A DNA stretch of 64,000 nucleotides from Arsukibacterium sp. (GCF_018402695.1 NZ_JAGYIM010000019.1:310001-374000); one strand, 5' to 3'. Positions 1-12,031 are shown, counted from the stretch's first letter. Made by a program: numbers and translations. The notes: generated by a model not told the origin, from the letters alone.

Positions 1-214
1 TCTTAGCCGCACTTTGCAGTAACAACTGGCCACAGGGCGTAAAAACAACCGGCTGGGATTTGCGAATAAACACTTGCTGGCCCAGCCGGCGCTCCAACTC
101 TGCCAGTTGATGCGATAGTGCAGACTGGGTAACACAAAGGAAACCTGCCGCAGCCTGCACCGTACCGAGATCGGCAATCGCCTGAATAGCTTTCAGATGT
201 TTAATTTCAATCAT
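1..214 (-). CDS. metR: MetR, LysR-type methionine regulator (5' part only)
   Basis: Only the first 71 codons lie in the window; the gene runs off the left edge. The fragment is the winged helix-turn-helix of a LysR-type regulator: start MIEIKHLKAI, then the HTH with TQSALSHQLAELE. It is divergent from metE, the classic metR-metE arrangement, in which MetR with homocysteine activates metE. That context, plus similarity to the MetR N-terminus, supports the name. The effector domain cannot be seen. Confidence 0.88.
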   Translation of the reverse strand, partial: MIEIKHLKAIQAIADLGTVQAAAGFLCVTQSALSHQLAELERRLGQQVFIRKSQPVVFTPCGQLLLQSAAK

Positions 215-216
215 TA

Positions 217-229
217 TGAGTTTTCTTCA
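217..229. promoter_or_regulatory. Possible MetR binding site
   Basis: TGAG-ttttc-TTCA lies immediately upstream of the metR start in the metR-metE intergenic region. It differs by one base from the MetR consensus TGAA-N5-TTCA. The assignment rests on motif and position only. Confidence 0.45.
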
Positions 230-281
230 TCTGCCACACGCCTTTTTTTCATTTGTCAGCAACAGCATAATCACAAACAAT

Positions 282-305
282 AGACGCTTCAACATCTAGA
301 CGTCT
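282..305. promoter_or_regulatory. MetJ operator, three tandem met boxes
   Basis: Three contiguous 8-mers AGACGCTT, CAACATCT and AGACGTCT lie end to end; the last matches the MetJ box consensus AGACGTCT exactly. They end 14 nt before the metE start codon, so MetJ with S-adenosylmethionine should block metE transcription. The tandem 8-bp phasing is the hallmark of MetJ operators. Confidence 0.85.
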
Positions 306-319
306 AAAAGGAAGAAATT

Positions 320-2587
320 ATGCAAACTCACAATCTTGGATTTCCCCGTATTGGCCGCAAACGTGAATTAAAAAGAGCACTGGAAGCCTACTGGCAGGGT
401 GACATCAGCCAGCAACAATTACTGCAAACTGGCAGCAACTTACGCCAGCAACACTGGCAGTTGCAAACCGACGCGGGAATTGACCTGGTACCGGTCGGCG
501 ATTTTGCCTGGTACGATCATGTGCTGGCGACATCGCTATTACTTGGGGTGATCCCAGAGCGTCACCGCGCGGATAACGATGCAGTCGATCTCAATACGCT
601 GTTTCGGATTGCCCGTGGTCGCGCCCCTAAAGGTAAGCCTGCCGCCGCCAGTGACATGACTAAATGGTTTAATACTAATTATCATTATATTGTGCCGGAA
701 TTTGCTGAAGACCAGATATTTCAGTTGACCGATAACTTTTGGTTTGAGCAAATTGCCGAAGCGCAACAAGCCGGCATAAATGCTAAACCGGTACTACTGG
801 GGCCGCTAAGTTACCTGCACTTGGGAAAGAGCGAGACCGGACAGGATAAGCTGGCGCTGTTACCCCAGCTGTTACAAACTTATCAGCTAATTCTCAACCG
901 GCTGAACGCTTTGGGGATCAACTGGCTGCAACTTGATGAGCCCATACTGGCACTGGAGCTGGACGATAGCTGGTTGCAGGCATTTGTTGCAGGCTACCAG
1001 CAGCTGAACAAAGGCGAGGTAAAGTTGCTGCTGGCAAGCTATTTTGGTGATGTCAGCCACCAGTTGCCGGTGCTGACAACGCTGCCCGTAGACGGCCTGC
1101 ATCTCGATCTGGTGGCCGATAACAGTGATTTAGCAGTGCTGCATGAGGCTGTGCCAGACAACTGGGTATTGTCGGCTGGCGTTATAAATGGCCGCAATGT
1201 CTGGCGCAGTGACTTAACCGCTTTGTACCAGCAGTTGCTGCCGGTGTATCAGCAGCGCGGGGACAAGCTCTGGCTGGCCCCCTCCTGCTCGCTGCTGCAT
1301 TGCCCGGTTGACCTTGAGTTGGAAACAAAACTGGATAGCGAATGCCGCAGCTGGTTTGCGTTTGCCAAACAAAAATGCCAGGAACTGGCAATGTTAAAAC
1401 ATGCCCTGCAGACCGGCGAATTAGCTGCCATTAACCAATACAGTTTGCCAGTGAAAGCCAGAGCAAACTCGGGCAGAGTGCATAACCCGGCGGTGCAGCA
1501 GGCTGTAGCTGAGTTGAAAACATGTACAGCCAGTCGTTCCTCACCTTTTAGTCAGCGCCAGCAAGCACAGCGCCAGCACTTTAAATTGCCACTATTGCCG
1601 ACGACGACTATTGGTTCCTTCCCGCAAACCACCGATATCCGGCAAAGCCGGCTGGCGGTAAAGACAGGTAAAATTGATTTCCACCAATACCAACAGCAAA
1701 TAAAACAGCACATACAGTTGGCCATTGCAGAACAAGAGCAAATAGGACTTGATGTGCTGGTACATGGTGAAGCTGAGCGCAATGATATGGTGGAGTATTT
1801 TGGTGAATTACTGGAAGGCTTTGTGATTAGTCAGTCTGGCTGGGTTCAGAGCTATGGTTCACGTTGTGTTAAACCCCCAATCATTGTTGGTGACGTCAGC
1901 CGGCCGCAGCCGATGACGGTAGCATGGAGTTGCTATGCCCAGTCGCTAACCAGCAAGCCAGTAAAAGGCATGCTGACCGGACCGGTAACCCTATTAGGCT
2001 GGTCTTTCCCGCGCGAGGATATCAGCAGGCGGGATATAGCTTGTCAGCTCAGCCTGGCATTACGAGCTGAAATACTGGACTTACAAGCTGCGGGTATTGA
2101 AATAATTCAGATTGACGAACCGGCGCTAAGAGAAGGTTTGCCGCTACGACAAAGTGAGTGGCCGTCATATCTGGAGTGGGCAGTAGCAGCATTTAAGCTG
2201 TGTTGCAGCGAAGTTCGTGATACCACGCAAATTCATACCCATATGTGTTACAGCGAGTTCAATGACATTATTCAGGCCATCGCTGCACTGGATGCTGATG
2301 TTATTACCATCGAGACGTCCCGTTCGAATATGCAATTACTGAGCGCATTTGAGCACTTTGCTTACCCGAATGAAATTGGCCCGGGCGTGTACGATATTCA
2401 TTCCCCTAACGTGCCCACAGTTAGCTGGATAAAGCAGCTCATTAGGCAGGCCGCCACTAAAATTCCGGCTGACAGACTATGGGTCAACCCGGATTGCGGC
2501 TTAAAAACCCGGGGCTGGGATGAAACTCGCTCTGCCCTGATAAACATGGTTAAAGCCTGCAAAGAACTGCGCAGCGAGCTGTTGTAG
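320..2587 (+). CDS. metE: Cobalamin-independent methionine synthase MetE
   Basis: 5-methyltetrahydropteroyltriglutamate-homocysteine methyltransferase, the last step of methionine synthesis without vitamin B12. At 755 residues it has the usual length. The catalytic zinc ligands are present at the E. coli positions: H641 and C643 ([10 protein letters not shown]), E665 (TIETSRS) and C726 ([11 protein letters not shown]). The N-terminal half carries the MetE start [17 protein letters not shown]. The start has a GGAAG ribosome site a few bases upstream. It is divergent from metR and lies directly behind a MetJ operator, so it should be repressed by methionine/SAM and activated by MetR. A transporter for B12 (btuB, 57041-58828) occurs in the same window. 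Confidence 0.98.
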   Translation: MQTHNLGFPRIGRKRELKRALEAYWQGDISQQQLLQTGSNLRQQHWQLQTDAGIDLVPVGDFAWYDHVLATSLLLGVIPERHRADNDAVDLNTLFRIARGRAPKGKPAAASDMTKWFNTNYHYIVPEFAEDQIFQLTDNFWFEQIAEAQQAGINAKPVLLGPLSYLHLGKSETGQDKLALLPQLLQTYQLILNRLNALGINWLQLDEPILALELDDSWLQAFVAGYQQLNKGEVKLLLASYFGDVSHQLPVLTTLPVDGLHLDLVADNSDLAVLHEAVPDNWVLSAGVINGRNVWRSDLTALYQQLLPVYQQRGDKLWLAPSCSLLHCPVDLELETKLDSECRSWFAFAKQKCQELAMLKHALQTGELAAINQYSLPVKARANSGRVHNPAVQQAVAELKTCTASRSSPFSQRQQAQRQHFKLPLLPTTTIGSFPQTTDIRQSRLAVKTGKIDFHQYQQQIKQHIQLAIAEQEQIGLDVLVHGEAERNDMVEYFGELLEGFVISQSGWVQSYGSRCVKPPIIVGDVSRPQPMTVAWSCYAQSLTSKPVKGMLTGPVTLLGWSFPREDISRRDIACQLSLALRAEILDLQAAGIEIIQIDEPALREGLPLRQSEWPSYLEWAVAAFKLCCSEVRDTTQIHTHMCYSEFNDIIQAIAALDADVITIETSRSNMQLLSAFEHFAYPNEIGPGVYDIHSPNVPTVSWIKQLIRQAATKIPADRLWVNPDCGLKTRGWDETRSALINMVKACKELRSELL

Positions 2588-2608
2588 CAAATGGAAATAG
2601 AAGGTGAT

Positions 2609-2641
2609 AAAACGGCCAGGACCGCGACCTGACCGTTTTTT
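2609..2641 (+). terminator. Rho-independent terminator of metE
   Basis: Stem AACGGCCAGG / CCTGACCGTT with one mismatch and a short loop, followed by a T run. It separates metE from the convergent cysB; the A run on the other side allows use in both directions. Confidence 0.8.
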
Positions 2642-2652
2642 AACGGCAGGTT

Positions 2653-3699
<1,047 letters not shown>

Positions 3700-3785
3700 T
3701 TATATTCGGCAATGCTATAACTATTAGTAGCAAAAAATTTTAACAACAGAATGACAGACATTTCCGTCTGATGCCCGGAGCCGTT

Positions 3786-4475
3786 ATGCCTAACACCACA
3801 GAAATCGACTTTGCCACTGTTCTGGCATGCAGTGTTCATGATATGAAAAATTCCTTGTGTATGGTCATTCAGTCGGCAGAACTCATTCAGGCCGAGGGCA
3901 GTAAATTGTCGCATGCCGCTCGTGAAGAACTAGCCTTGCTTAATTATGAAGCAAACCGGCTTAATTCGAACTTATTGCAGTTGTTGTCGTTGTATCGCCT
4001 TGATCGTCAGCAATTACCGGTACAAATTGACCAGCATTACCTGAGTGAGTTGTTTGAAGAGCTGCTATTGAAAAACCAATACTATGCTACTCAGCGCGGG
4101 CTTGAAGTGACGGTTAACACCGAAGACGATTTAAACTGGTTTTTTGACCGCGATCTGGTATTAAATATTCTGAACGATGCAGTTGCCAATGCGCTTCGTT
4201 ACAGCCATAAACGGATAATCGTCAGTGCAGAGGTATCTGACAATATGTTGCATATCGAGGTTGCAGATGATGGCCCTGGTTTCCCTGACTTTATGCTGGA
4301 CCACGCCGCAACGGATATGCAAAAACTGGATTTACGTCATGGTCATACCGGGCTTGGTATATTTTTTGCCAAGTTGATCGCTCATGCTCATCACAATAAA
4401 AACCTGCGGGGCAGGGTAAGTCTGCAGAACAACGGTGAGCTTAGTGGTGGTAGCTTCAGGTTAACGTTACCCTGA
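3786..4475 (+). CDS. Short cytoplasmic sensor histidine kinase, orphan
   Basis: 229 residues with no membrane segment and no recognisable sensor domain. The H-box is at H18 (SVHDMKNSL), followed by a dimerisation-type helical stretch. An HATPase_c domain has an N-box NILNDAVANALRYS, a G1 box VADDGPGFP and a G2 region HTGLGIFFAKL. The start at 3786 is chosen because GGAG at 3777-3780 lies 5 nt upstream; the ATG at 3771 has no ribosome site. No response regulator adjoins it, so partner and signal are unknown. Input must come from another protein or a soluble ligand. Confidence 0.8.
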   Translation: MPNTTEIDFATVLACSVHDMKNSLCMVIQSAELIQAEGSKLSHAAREELALLNYEANRLNSNLLQLLSLYRLDRQQLPVQIDQHYLSELFEELLLKNQYYATQRGLEVTVNTEDDLNWFFDRDLVLNILNDAVANALRYSHKRIIVSAEVSDNMLHIEVADDGPGFPDFMLDHAATDMQKLDLRHGHTGLGIFFAKLIAHAHHNKNLRGRVSLQNNGELSGGSFRLTLP

Positions 4476-4549
4476 CATTCAGAAAACTGTTCATTGCCAT
4501 CAATTCAGATTACTATAATTTATAAACGCGAAAACGGTCAGAGGTCTGC

Positions 4550-5314
4550 ATGTTGTTACCCATTATCATCTCGCTAATTGTAGCCCTGGTGATTATTGCT
4601 GTTGTCGTCAATGTTGTGCAACAACATAAAGAGCGGATAGCCAGCCTTAAACGCGCTGAATTTACCAAATTACGTCATATGCTGGATGAGACAGAGGATA
4701 TGCTGGCCAATACGGCTAATGTACCGTTTACTCCAGCCATTACCACAATGCTCCTGAAGCGGGCCACTTTTGCCTTGCGCGCTATGATTGAACTGGATCC
4801 GGCTACCAGAGAATTAAAACAACGGCTGCAAGAGAAAGAGAGCCGCCTGAACGAACCGGCTAGTACCGATGTACCAGGCAATGACAATCTGACCCTGCCT
4901 GATAACGACCAGCAATTAATCGGTCTTATCCGCGGCATCAAAAAACTACGCACCACTTTGCGCAGTGAACATGCCCGAGGTAACATCGATACCTCTACCG
5001 TTATTGCCGAAGATAAACGTTTGGAAGTACTGCAATTACGAATTAATGTCGAAAGCCAGATTAAGCGTGGCAAGCAAGCCCGCAGCAACAATATGCTTGG
5101 TTCAGCCCGTCAGTATTTTGAAAAAGCCCTTACGTCACTAAATGGCAGCAGCCATCAGGATGACTATGTCGTTAGCCGTAAAGCCGAAGTTGTGCAAACT
5201 CTGGAGGATATTGCTACTGAGCTTAAGGCGGGCAATTTAAGGGATCGGGAAAAGAAAGAAGAAAAAGAAAACAAAGATATCGACGAGCTGTTTGCGCCTA
5301 AACGTAAATGGTAA
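4550..5314 (+). CDS. Membrane-anchored coiled-coil protein, unknown function
   Basis: 254 residues. An N-terminal transmembrane segment (about residues 3-23, LLPIIISLIVALVIIAVVV) is followed by a long charged helical cytoplasmic region with predicted coiled coil and a lysine/glutamate-rich tail. The region near residues 190-235 (ARQYFEKALTSL) resembles a TPR-like helix pair. I do not recognise a named family. It lies convergent to topA behind a bidirectional terminator and is probably monocistronic. Confidence 0.7.
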   Translation: MLLPIIISLIVALVIIAVVVNVVQQHKERIASLKRAEFTKLRHMLDETEDMLANTANVPFTPAITTMLLKRATFALRAMIELDPATRELKQRLQEKESRLNEPASTDVPGNDNLTLPDNDQQLIGLIRGIKKLRTTLRSEHARGNIDTSTVIAEDKRLEVLQLRINVESQIKRGKQARSNNMLGSARQYFEKALTSLNGSSHQDDYVVSRKAEVVQTLEDIATELKAGNLRDREKKEEKENKDIDELFAPKRKW

Positions 5315-5319
5315 GCAGA

Positions 5320-5347
5320 AAAATGGCACCCTGCCGGTGCCATTTTT
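5320..5347. terminator. Bidirectional Rho-independent terminator
   Basis: Perfect stem AAAATGGCACC / GGTGCCATTTT with a 5-nt loop, with A and T runs on either side. It lies between the convergent gene at 4550-5314 and topA and can serve both. Confidence 0.9.
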
Positions 5348-5376
5348 GTTCAGCCAAAAATTAAGTAACCATCAGG

Positions 5377-7983
5377 CTATTTTGTCGCCGGCTTGTCTTT
5401 AGATGAAACCACCCATTTGCCATTTTCATACCAGGCTGCCCAGCCAGTAGCTTTGCCGTCTTTTTCGGTCATCACATACTGCTGTTTAGTTTTGCGGCTC
5501 CAGCGCACAATACTGGGGTTCCCCTCTTTGTCTTTAACCGGTGCATCGGCCAGGTAATAAAATTTCGGTGAAATTCGCTCACGGAACATTTTCAGTTCAC
5601 TGACTAACGGTGCTCTGGTTTCCCGGGATTTAGGAAAGGTAGAGGCGGCCAGAAACAAACCGGCAGCGCCGTCTCTGAGCACAAAATAAGCATCCGATTT
5701 CTCACATTTCAGTTCGGGCAAGTGCACCGGATCTTCTTTTGGTGGCGCGGCTTCACCACTGCGTAGCAACTTACGGGTATTCTTGCATTCGCTGTTCGTG
5801 CAGCCAAAATACTTACCAAAGCGGCCCGACTTCAACTGCATATCGCTGCCACACTTATCACATTCGATCAGCGGGCCTTCATAGCCTTTGATTTTGAAGT
5901 TACCCGTCTCCAGTTCGTAGCCATCGCATTCCGGGTTATTACCGCACACATGCAACTTGCGCTGCTCGTCAATCAGATAACTGTCCATCGCCGTACCACA
6001 TTTCGCACAACGTTTTTTCTGGCGCAATGCTTCAGTTTCCAGCTCGTCTTCATCGGTGACCTTTACCGCCTCATCGCCCGGCAACAAGTTCATGGTGGTT
6101 GTGCAACGTTCCTTTGGTGGCAGGTTATACCCTGAACATCCCAGAAACACCCCGGTAGAGGCAGTACGAATACCCATTTTCCGGCCACAACTCGGACAGT
6201 CGATATCTGTCAGTACAAACTGATTCGCGCGCATACCGCCGTGTTCAGGGTCCTGCTCCGCTGTCTTTAATTTGTCAGAAAAGCCGGTATAAAAATTGTC
6301 CAGCTCTTTACGCCATTGCCGTTGCCCTTTGGCGATATCGTCAAGCGTCAGTTCCATGTTGGCGGTAAAATCGTAATTCATTAAATCATCGAAATTCTCT
6401 ACCAGCCTGTCGGTGACAATCTCACCCATTTTTTCAGCATAGAAGCGCTTGTTCTCGACCCTGACGTAACCCCGGTCCTGAATGGTAGAGATAATGGCAG
6501 CATAAGTCGAAGGCCGGCCAATTCCACGTTTTTCTAACTCTTTAACCAGACTGGCTTCACTGAAACGAGCAGTTGGCTTGGTGAAATGCTGAGCACTTTG
6601 TAATTGCTGTAGCTGCAGTTGCTGACCTTGTTTGACATCTGGCAGCTCGTTGTCCTCTTCACCTTTACGCTTCACTGCCGGTTGCACCCGGGTCCAGCCA
6701 TCAAAACGTAACACCCGCCCCTTGGCTTTTAACTCAAAATCTGCTGCAGCGACCGTAATATTTGTCACATCATATTGCGCTGGCGGCATCTGGCACGCCA
6801 CAAATTGACGCCAGATTAGCTCATAGAGTTTTCTGGCATCGGCTTCCATATCAGTCAAATCACTGGCTAACACACTAACGTTAGATGGCCGCACCGCTTC
6901 GTGCGCTTCCTGCGCATTGGCTTTGCTACCGTAGCTGATGGGCTCAGCGGTCAGGTATTTTTTACCAAACTTTTCATTTATATAATCGCGACAAGCACTC
7001 ACAGCTTCAGCGCTAAGGTTGGTTGAGTCAGTTCGCATATAGGTGATATGGCCGGCTTCATACAGCCGCTGGGCCAGCATCATGGTTTTTTTAACGCCAT
7101 AACCTAAACGGGTACTGGCTGCCTGCTGCAAGGTTGAGGTGATAAATGGTGCCTGAGGCTTGCTGCTGCTTGGCTTGTCTTCCCGCTCTTTCACTTCAAA
7201 ACTGGCGTTTTTCAAGCGTGCAATTGCACTGTCAGCTTGCGTTTTATTGACCGGTTTAAAGGCCTTACCATTTTCCCTTACCACATCTAACTGCAAAGGT
7301 TGTCGGGCCTCAGTCAACGTATCAGCGGCCAGGGTCCAGTATTCTTCCGGCACAAAGGCTTTTATTTCGCGCTCCCGCTCCACAACCAGCCGAACCGCCA
7401 CAGACTGAACCCGGCCTGCAGATAAGCCGCGGGCAACTTTTTTCCACAACAGCGGAGACACCATAAAGCCCACTACCCTGTCCAAAAACCGGCGGGCTTG
7501 CTGGGCATTTACTTGATCAACATTAACCTGGCCAGGTTCAACAAAGGCATTAGTAATGGCGGATTTGGTAATTTCGTTAAATACTACCCGTTTAAATTTT
7601 TCAGGCTGGCCGCCGATAATTTCCTGCAAGTGCCAGGCAATAGCTTCTCCTTCGCGATCCAAATCCGTTGCCAGATAGACCGTGTCAGCTTTGTCAGCCA
7701 GCGCTTTCAGTTCCTTTACCACTTTTTCTTTACCAGGCAAAATTTCGTAACGGGCTTTCCAGCCATGCGCCGGATCAATACCCATCCGATCCACCAGCGC
7801 TTTATAATCTTTTTCCTCTTTGCTCAGACTTTTATCGGTAGTGCGGGCTTTATCTTTACTACTGCTTGTTGGCAGATCGCGGATATGACCGACGCTCGAT
7901 TTAACGACGTAATCGTTTCCTAAATACTTATTTATTGTCTTTGCTTTTGCCGGTGATTCGACTATTACCAGTGATTTCGCCAT
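5377..7983 (-). CDS. topA: DNA topoisomerase I TopA
   Basis: Type IA topoisomerase that relaxes negative supercoils. 868 residues, the normal gammaproteobacterial length. The N-terminal TOPRIM domain begins [20 protein letters not shown] and has the acidic [11 protein letters not shown] motif. The catalytic tyrosine is about residue 315 in [13 protein letters not shown]. Several C-terminal zinc ribbons follow ([27 protein letters not shown] with their partner cysteine pairs), then a basic C-terminal tail that includes the GlyArg/Trp-type repeats. Single gene between convergent and divergent neighbours. Confidence 0.98.
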   Translation of the reverse strand: MAKSLVIVESPAKAKTINKYLGNDYVVKSSVGHIRDLPTSSSKDKARTTDKSLSKEEKDYKALVDRMGIDPAHGWKARYEILPGKEKVVKELKALADKADTVYLATDLDREGEAIAWHLQEIIGGQPEKFKRVVFNEITKSAITNAFVEPGQVNVDQVNAQQARRFLDRVVGFMVSPLLWKKVARGLSAGRVQSVAVRLVVEREREIKAFVPEEYWTLAADTLTEARQPLQLDVVRENGKAFKPVNKTQADSAIARLKNASFEVKEREDKPSSSKPQAPFITSTLQQAASTRLGYGVKKTMMLAQRLYEAGHITYMRTDSTNLSAEAVSACRDYINEKFGKKYLTAEPISYGSKANAQEAHEAVRPSNVSVLASDLTDMEADARKLYELIWRQFVACQMPPAQYDVTNITVAAADFELKAKGRVLRFDGWTRVQPAVKRKGEEDNELPDVKQGQQLQLQQLQSAQHFTKPTARFSEASLVKELEKRGIGRPSTYAAIISTIQDRGYVRVENKRFYAEKMGEIVTDRLVENFDDLMNYDFTANMELTLDDIAKGQRQWRKELDNFYTGFSDKLKTAEQDPEHGGMRANQFVLTDIDCPSCGRKMGIRTASTGVFLGCSGYNLPPKERCTTTMNLLPGDEAVKVTDEDELETEALRQKKRCAKCGTAMDSYLIDEQRKLHVCGNNPECDGYELETGNFKIKGYEGPLIECDKCGSDMQLKSGRFGKYFGCTNSECKNTRKLLRSGEAAPPKEDPVHLPELKCEKSDAYFVLRDGAAGLFLAASTFPKSRETRAPLVSELKMFRERISPKFYYLADAPVKDKEGNPSIVRWSRKTKQQYVMTEKDGKATGWAAWYENGKWVVSSKDKPATK

Positions 7984-8213
7984 CTTAAAACCTGAATTCC
8001 CTAACGTAGGCTGCCTTTTGGCCGCCCTTTTTTAACATATATCCGCAAACCGCAGTTGTGACAAGTGAATAAACTCATTATTATGCAATCCGGGCCATTT
8101 TACAGGCCCAACGGCTATTTGATAGCCAACTCCTAAATGAAGCATAAAAAACATAAGCGGCCGCAACAATAATAAAAACAGTGCCCCTTCCAACAGAAGG
8201 ATATAAAGCAAAA

Positions 8214-9554
8214 ATGAAGTACTTTGAAGCAAATTTCGATGGTCTGGTAGGACCAACCCATAACTATGCCGGCTTGTCAGTCGGCAACGTTGCCTCTTTA
8301 TCTAACGCTAACAACACTTCCAGCCCAAAACAAGCCGCTAAGCAAGGTTTGCAGAAAATGAAGGCATTGCACGATTTAGGTTTAGTGCAAGGCGTGCTGG
8401 CTCCGCAAGAGCGCCCGGATGTGTATACCTTACGCCGACTCGGTTTTACCGGTTCAGACAGTGATATCATTGCCACTGCTGCCAGGCAAGCCCCGGCGGT
8501 ATTCCGGGCGGTGTGTTCTGCATCCAGTATGTGGACTGCAAACGCCGCAACCATCTCGCCCAGTGCAGATACTGCAGATCACAAAGTACACTTTACCCCG
8601 GCAAACTTAACCAATAAATTTCACCGCTCACTCGAACCTCAGACTACCGGCCGGATATTACAAGCCATGTTTGCTGATCCTGAGCACTTCGCTCATCACC
8701 AGCACTTACCCGATAACGACCATTTCGGTGATGAAGGTGCGGCGAATCATACCAGATTGTGCAGTGATTACGGCAAAAAAGGTGTTGAACTCTTTGTGTT
8801 TGGTCGTTATGCGTTCGATCAAACTAAAGCAGCGCCCAAACGCTTCCCTGCCCGACACACACTGGAAGCCTGTGAGGCAGTAGCCCGCTTACATGGCTTA
8901 ACTAGCGACCACGTCGTCTATATGCAGCAAAACCCCGACGTAATCGATCAGGGCGTGTTTCATAACGATGTTATCGCAGTGGGTAACCAGAATGTGCTGT
9001 TTTATCATCAGCAGGCCTTTGTTGATACTCAGAGTAAACTGGATGAAATTAAACGTAAATTTGGCAATAGCAGTGAGCTCTTCCTGATCGAGGTAAATGA
9101 TAACGATGTGTCTGTGCAGGAAGCCATTAATACCTATCTGTTCAATACCCAGGTGATAACTCTGGCCAATGGTGAAATGGCTATTATTGCCCCGACTGAA
9201 TGCCAGGACAGCCCGGCAGTGAGTCGTTATCTGGCTGAACTCACCGGGCGTGGCACGCCAATTAAGCATGTCCATTACTATGATGTAAAACAAAGTATGC
9301 GTAATGGTGGTGGACCTGCCTGTTTACGTTTACGGGTAGCACTAAGTGAGCAGGAGCGTCAGGCAGTCAACCCACGAGTGCTGATGAACGACCAGTTATT
9401 TGCCACGCTAAACAACTGGGTTGATAAACACTATCGCGATCAAATCTCGGAAGCAGATTTGGCCGATCCACAGTTGCTGTCAGAGTCACGGGCCGCGCTG
9501 GATGAACTTACCCAGATCTTAAATTTAGGTTCTGTTTATCAGTTCCAGCGTTAA
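8214..9554 (+). CDS. astB: N-succinylarginine dihydrolase AstB
   Basis: Second step of the arginine succinyltransferase pathway: hydrolyses N2-succinylarginine to succinylornithine, CO2 and ammonia. 446 residues from the ATG at 8214, matching the E. coli length. The family start [20 protein letters not shown] and the nucleophile Cys370 in [12 protein letters not shown] are present. A GTG start at 8181 would add 11 unrelated residues; the AGAAGG at 8195-8200 supports 8214. The other ast genes are not in this window, so the pathway is split on the chromosome. Confidence 0.96.
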   Translation: MKYFEANFDGLVGPTHNYAGLSVGNVASLSNANNTSSPKQAAKQGLQKMKALHDLGLVQGVLAPQERPDVYTLRRLGFTGSDSDIIATAARQAPAVFRAVCSASSMWTANAATISPSADTADHKVHFTPANLTNKFHRSLEPQTTGRILQAMFADPEHFAHHQHLPDNDHFGDEGAANHTRLCSDYGKKGVELFVFGRYAFDQTKAAPKRFPARHTLEACEAVARLHGLTSDHVVYMQQNPDVIDQGVFHNDVIAVGNQNVLFYHQQAFVDTQSKLDEIKRKFGNSSELFLIEVNDNDVSVQEAINTYLFNTQVITLANGEMAIIAPTECQDSPAVSRYLAELTGRGTPIKHVHYYDVKQSMRNGGGPACLRLRVALSEQERQAVNPRVLMNDQLFATLNNWVDKHYRDQISEADLADPQLLSESRAALDELTQILNLGSVYQFQR

Positions 9555-9571
9555 GTAATCCTGGGGGAATA

Positions 9572-9600
9572 AAAAAACCGCCAAACTGGCGGTTTTTTTA
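9572..9600. terminator. Bidirectional Rho-independent terminator
   Basis: Stem AAAAAACCGCC / GGCGGTTTTTT with a 5-nt loop, flanked by A and T runs. Lies between astB and the convergent Ig-repeat lipoprotein gene. Confidence 0.93.
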
Positions 9601-9630
9601 AGGCCCACTGTTAAGCGGGCTGCGATAGCA

Positions 9631-11862
9631 TTAATCGGTAATAGAACAATTGCCTACCACCCCAAAAGGATTACTAGGTGGTGGAGATGTTTCAGTCGTT
9701 ACATCTTCACTGGACACCGGTAAACCATAATCACGGGAGGCGACGTTTTCAGTCCCTGAAGCCGTACCAGATACCTGAAGCCGGACATCTAACCAGGCTC
9801 CCACATCTTGCGGATACTGGATATTAAACACTGCGATGCCGCTATCATCCGCTGTTACCGTACCCGGCACTGTCGCCAGATTTCCAGGTGTGATCTGACC
9901 ATCACCGTTAGTATCTTCGGAGATTTCCAGAACACCGTCTAAATTCACATCTTCATTAGGACAAGTAATGGATACTTCAGCAGCCCAGTTACGGAATGCC
10001 GCCGGCGGTGTAGGCGATTTTACCCAAACACCTTTGGAATAAGCTAACGGCACAACAGCCACATTCAACTGCTGATTTGGCACCGGATTACCTGAACTAT
10101 CAGTAACTATAATCGAGAACTCTTTTGAATAGGTACTATCGTTCGGCTTAGTAATAACGTTACCGGTACCAAAACGGAAGAACAAGGTTCTGCGGCCTAC
10201 GGCAATTTCTGTTTGTCCGACGATGGTATCATCAGCAGCCAATGCACCTTTCACCACCAGATTCAAGTCAGCTACGCCGCCGCCGGTAGTTGAGTCAGCG
10301 GTAAACACCGTTGATGCCACGCCCTGTGAATTGGTTCTTGCTAATACTGAACTTAACTGACCGCCTGCCGCATTATCCAGAGTAAATACCACGTTCTGGT
10401 TTTTTACCGGATTGTTGTTAGCATCACGCACTATCGCCCGTATTGCACTGTTTTCGCCCAGACCAACCTGAGCAGGAAACGCCTGAACTTCAACTTTAGT
10501 TGGCGTAACTGCAACAAACTCAACGATTTTCTGTGCATTGACACTGCTACCCGCATCGCCAGCCTGCGCAGCAATTGTTGCTAAACCAGCATAGTCAGAC
10601 TGCACAAACACCTCAGCTTCACCTGCCGCATCGGTAGTTTGTGACACAGTAACATTTTCATCAACCAGACCGGCCGCCGTAGTTGCGATAAAGCCACGAG
10701 ACGTAGCAAAACTGATAAGCTCACCAGAATTAGGGGACTCATCAATTAGCCACTGTACACCGAGAGATTGTGCCGTATTCAGGGGGATTTCAACAACGGT
10801 ATCTTCCTCACCATTGACCTGCTGAAACACGAACGTATCCGGGCTGACGTTAAGTTCAACACTCGCAGAGATACCCAGCGCTGATACTGTCAGAGTATCG
10901 GTGCCACTGTTTACCCCGGTATAACTGAACGACGCTTTACCGCCTGAGCCTGCGGTTTCCGGATTGGTTTCACTTAACGTATTATCCAGCGCTGAGCTCA
11001 CATCCAGTACCACACCCTGAATACCATTACCACTGGAGTCAGTGACAAATACATCAATAGTGGCGCTATCATTTAACACGACAGCTGAAGGTGCGGCGAT
11101 TTCCAGATTAGTACCCACCACATCGATAACCAGCTCAGCAGTTTGCTGCTGCACTCTGGCAACAACGGTAATATCGCGGTTGTTACTGTCAGACAAGGTG
11201 GTCAATGTTGCTCTGGCAATACCATTGCTGCCCGTTACCGTGTCGACTATGCTGATTTCACCGGAGTCTGCCGAGAAAGTAACAGGTACATCCGCCAACG
11301 TAACATTGTTGGTGTCACGAACCAGCGCGCTTAATTCTACTTTATCTGAGGCACCAGAGCCGAGTAACAACTTGTCTGCAATCAGTCTTACACTACCTAT
11401 AGTAGTATCAACGTCATCCCCACCGTCACCAGCAGAGTTAAAAACAATTGTTGCTGTTGCGTCACCATAGCTAGCTGTTATTTGGCCGGCACCAGATTGA
11501 TTGCCCACGTTGAGGGCTATGGTCGCAACGCCATCAGCATTGGTTGAAGCCGCACCGGAGTCGTTACCAAAGCTGGCTAACCCTTCGCCTGTCAGTTCAA
11601 ATGTAATAAGTTGATTGGCAACATTACCATCATTGGTCGCGCTCAGGGTTGCCCTGACCGTTAACGGCGTATCTTGCGACAACTCACCCGTTGCAGTGCC
11701 CTGAGCATCAGTAAGTGACAGTGCCAGGGAATACACAGGTGTATTGCCTCCTGAGCCACCACCATCGCCGCCATCGCCGCCACTACCCAAGGTACCACCG
11801 CCACCACAGGCGGCCAGCGACGTAATCATTAATGCAACCAGTAGTTGCCGGATGTTTCGCAT
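9631..11862 (-). CDS. Large Ig-like repeat surface lipoprotein
   Basis: 743 residues from the ATG at 11862, which has a GGGAGAG ribosome site. A longer start would place 16 residues before the signal peptide. The lipoprotein signal ends in the lipobox LAAC, followed by a Gly/Asp/Ser-rich linker. The rest is a series of invasin/Big_1-type beta-sandwich repeats, recognisable by recurring phrases such as DANGNPVKNQNVVFTL and DSSGNPVPNQQLNVAV. Near the C-terminus an acidic segment DVNLDGVLEISEDTNGDGQI reads as paired EF-hand-like (dockerin-type) Ca2+ loops. Likely outer-membrane or surface exposed, perhaps adhesive; ligand unknown. Confidence 0.82.
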   Translation of the reverse strand: MRNIRQLLVALMITSLAACGGGGTLGSGGDGGDGGGSGGNTPVYSLALSLTDAQGTATGELSQDTPLTVRATLSATNDGNVANQLITFELTGEGLASFGNDSGAASTNADGVATIALNVGNQSGAGQITASYGDATATIVFNSAGDGGDDVDTTIGSVRLIADKLLLGSGASDKVELSALVRDTNNVTLADVPVTFSADSGEISIVDTVTGSNGIARATLTTLSDSNNRDITVVARVQQQTAELVIDVVGTNLEIAAPSAVVLNDSATIDVFVTDSSGNGIQGVVLDVSSALDNTLSETNPETAGSGGKASFSYTGVNSGTDTLTVSALGISASVELNVSPDTFVFQQVNGEEDTVVEIPLNTAQSLGVQWLIDESPNSGELISFATSRGFIATTAAGLVDENVTVSQTTDAAGEAEVFVQSDYAGLATIAAQAGDAGSSVNAQKIVEFVAVTPTKVEVQAFPAQVGLGENSAIRAIVRDANNNPVKNQNVVFTLDNAAGGQLSSVLARTNSQGVASTVFTADSTTGGGVADLNLVVKGALAADDTIVGQTEIAVGRRTLFFRFGTGNVITKPNDSTYSKEFSIIVTDSSGNPVPNQQLNVAVVPLAYSKGVWVKSPTPPAAFRNWAAEVSITCPNEDVNLDGVLEISEDTNGDGQITPGNLATVPGTVTADDSGIAVFNIQYPQDVGAWLDVRLQVSGTASGTENVASRDYGLPVSSEDVTTETSPPPSNPFGVVGNCSITD

Positions 11863-12031
11863 GAAAACTCTCCCTAGCTGTTTTTTATATATAGTTTTTG
11901 TTAATTGCATCTTAAACCATTAATTATCACTACGTCACAGCAATTTTCAAAAAAATTTTTGCCAAACCTGCCCAATAGCCCTGCAAACTGATAGTCTTAG
12001 GCAAAATACGTACTGATATATTACTAAAACA

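Noticed and set aside
230-320. SAM riboswitch upstream of metE
   Set aside because: The gap is too short and is filled by MetJ and MetR elements; no riboswitch core is seen.
3751-3771. Six-codon leader peptide whose stop overlaps an ATG of the histidine kinase frame
   Set aside because: No ribosome site and no regulatory codons; the better start at 3786 makes the overlap meaningless.
4675-5091. 138-residue antisense frame opposite the membrane-anchored coiled-coil gene
   Set aside because: Composition biased by the opposite coding strand; no ribosome site or homology pattern.
8063-8090. ARG box (ArgR site) upstream of astB
   Set aside because: TGAAT with a partial TCATT half and a loose second copy fits poorly; too weak to call.
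11042-11470. 142-residue antisense frame inside the Ig-repeat lipoprotein gene
   Set aside because: Ser/Thr/Val-rich mirror of the repeat composition on the other strand; no ribosome site and no recognisable domain.
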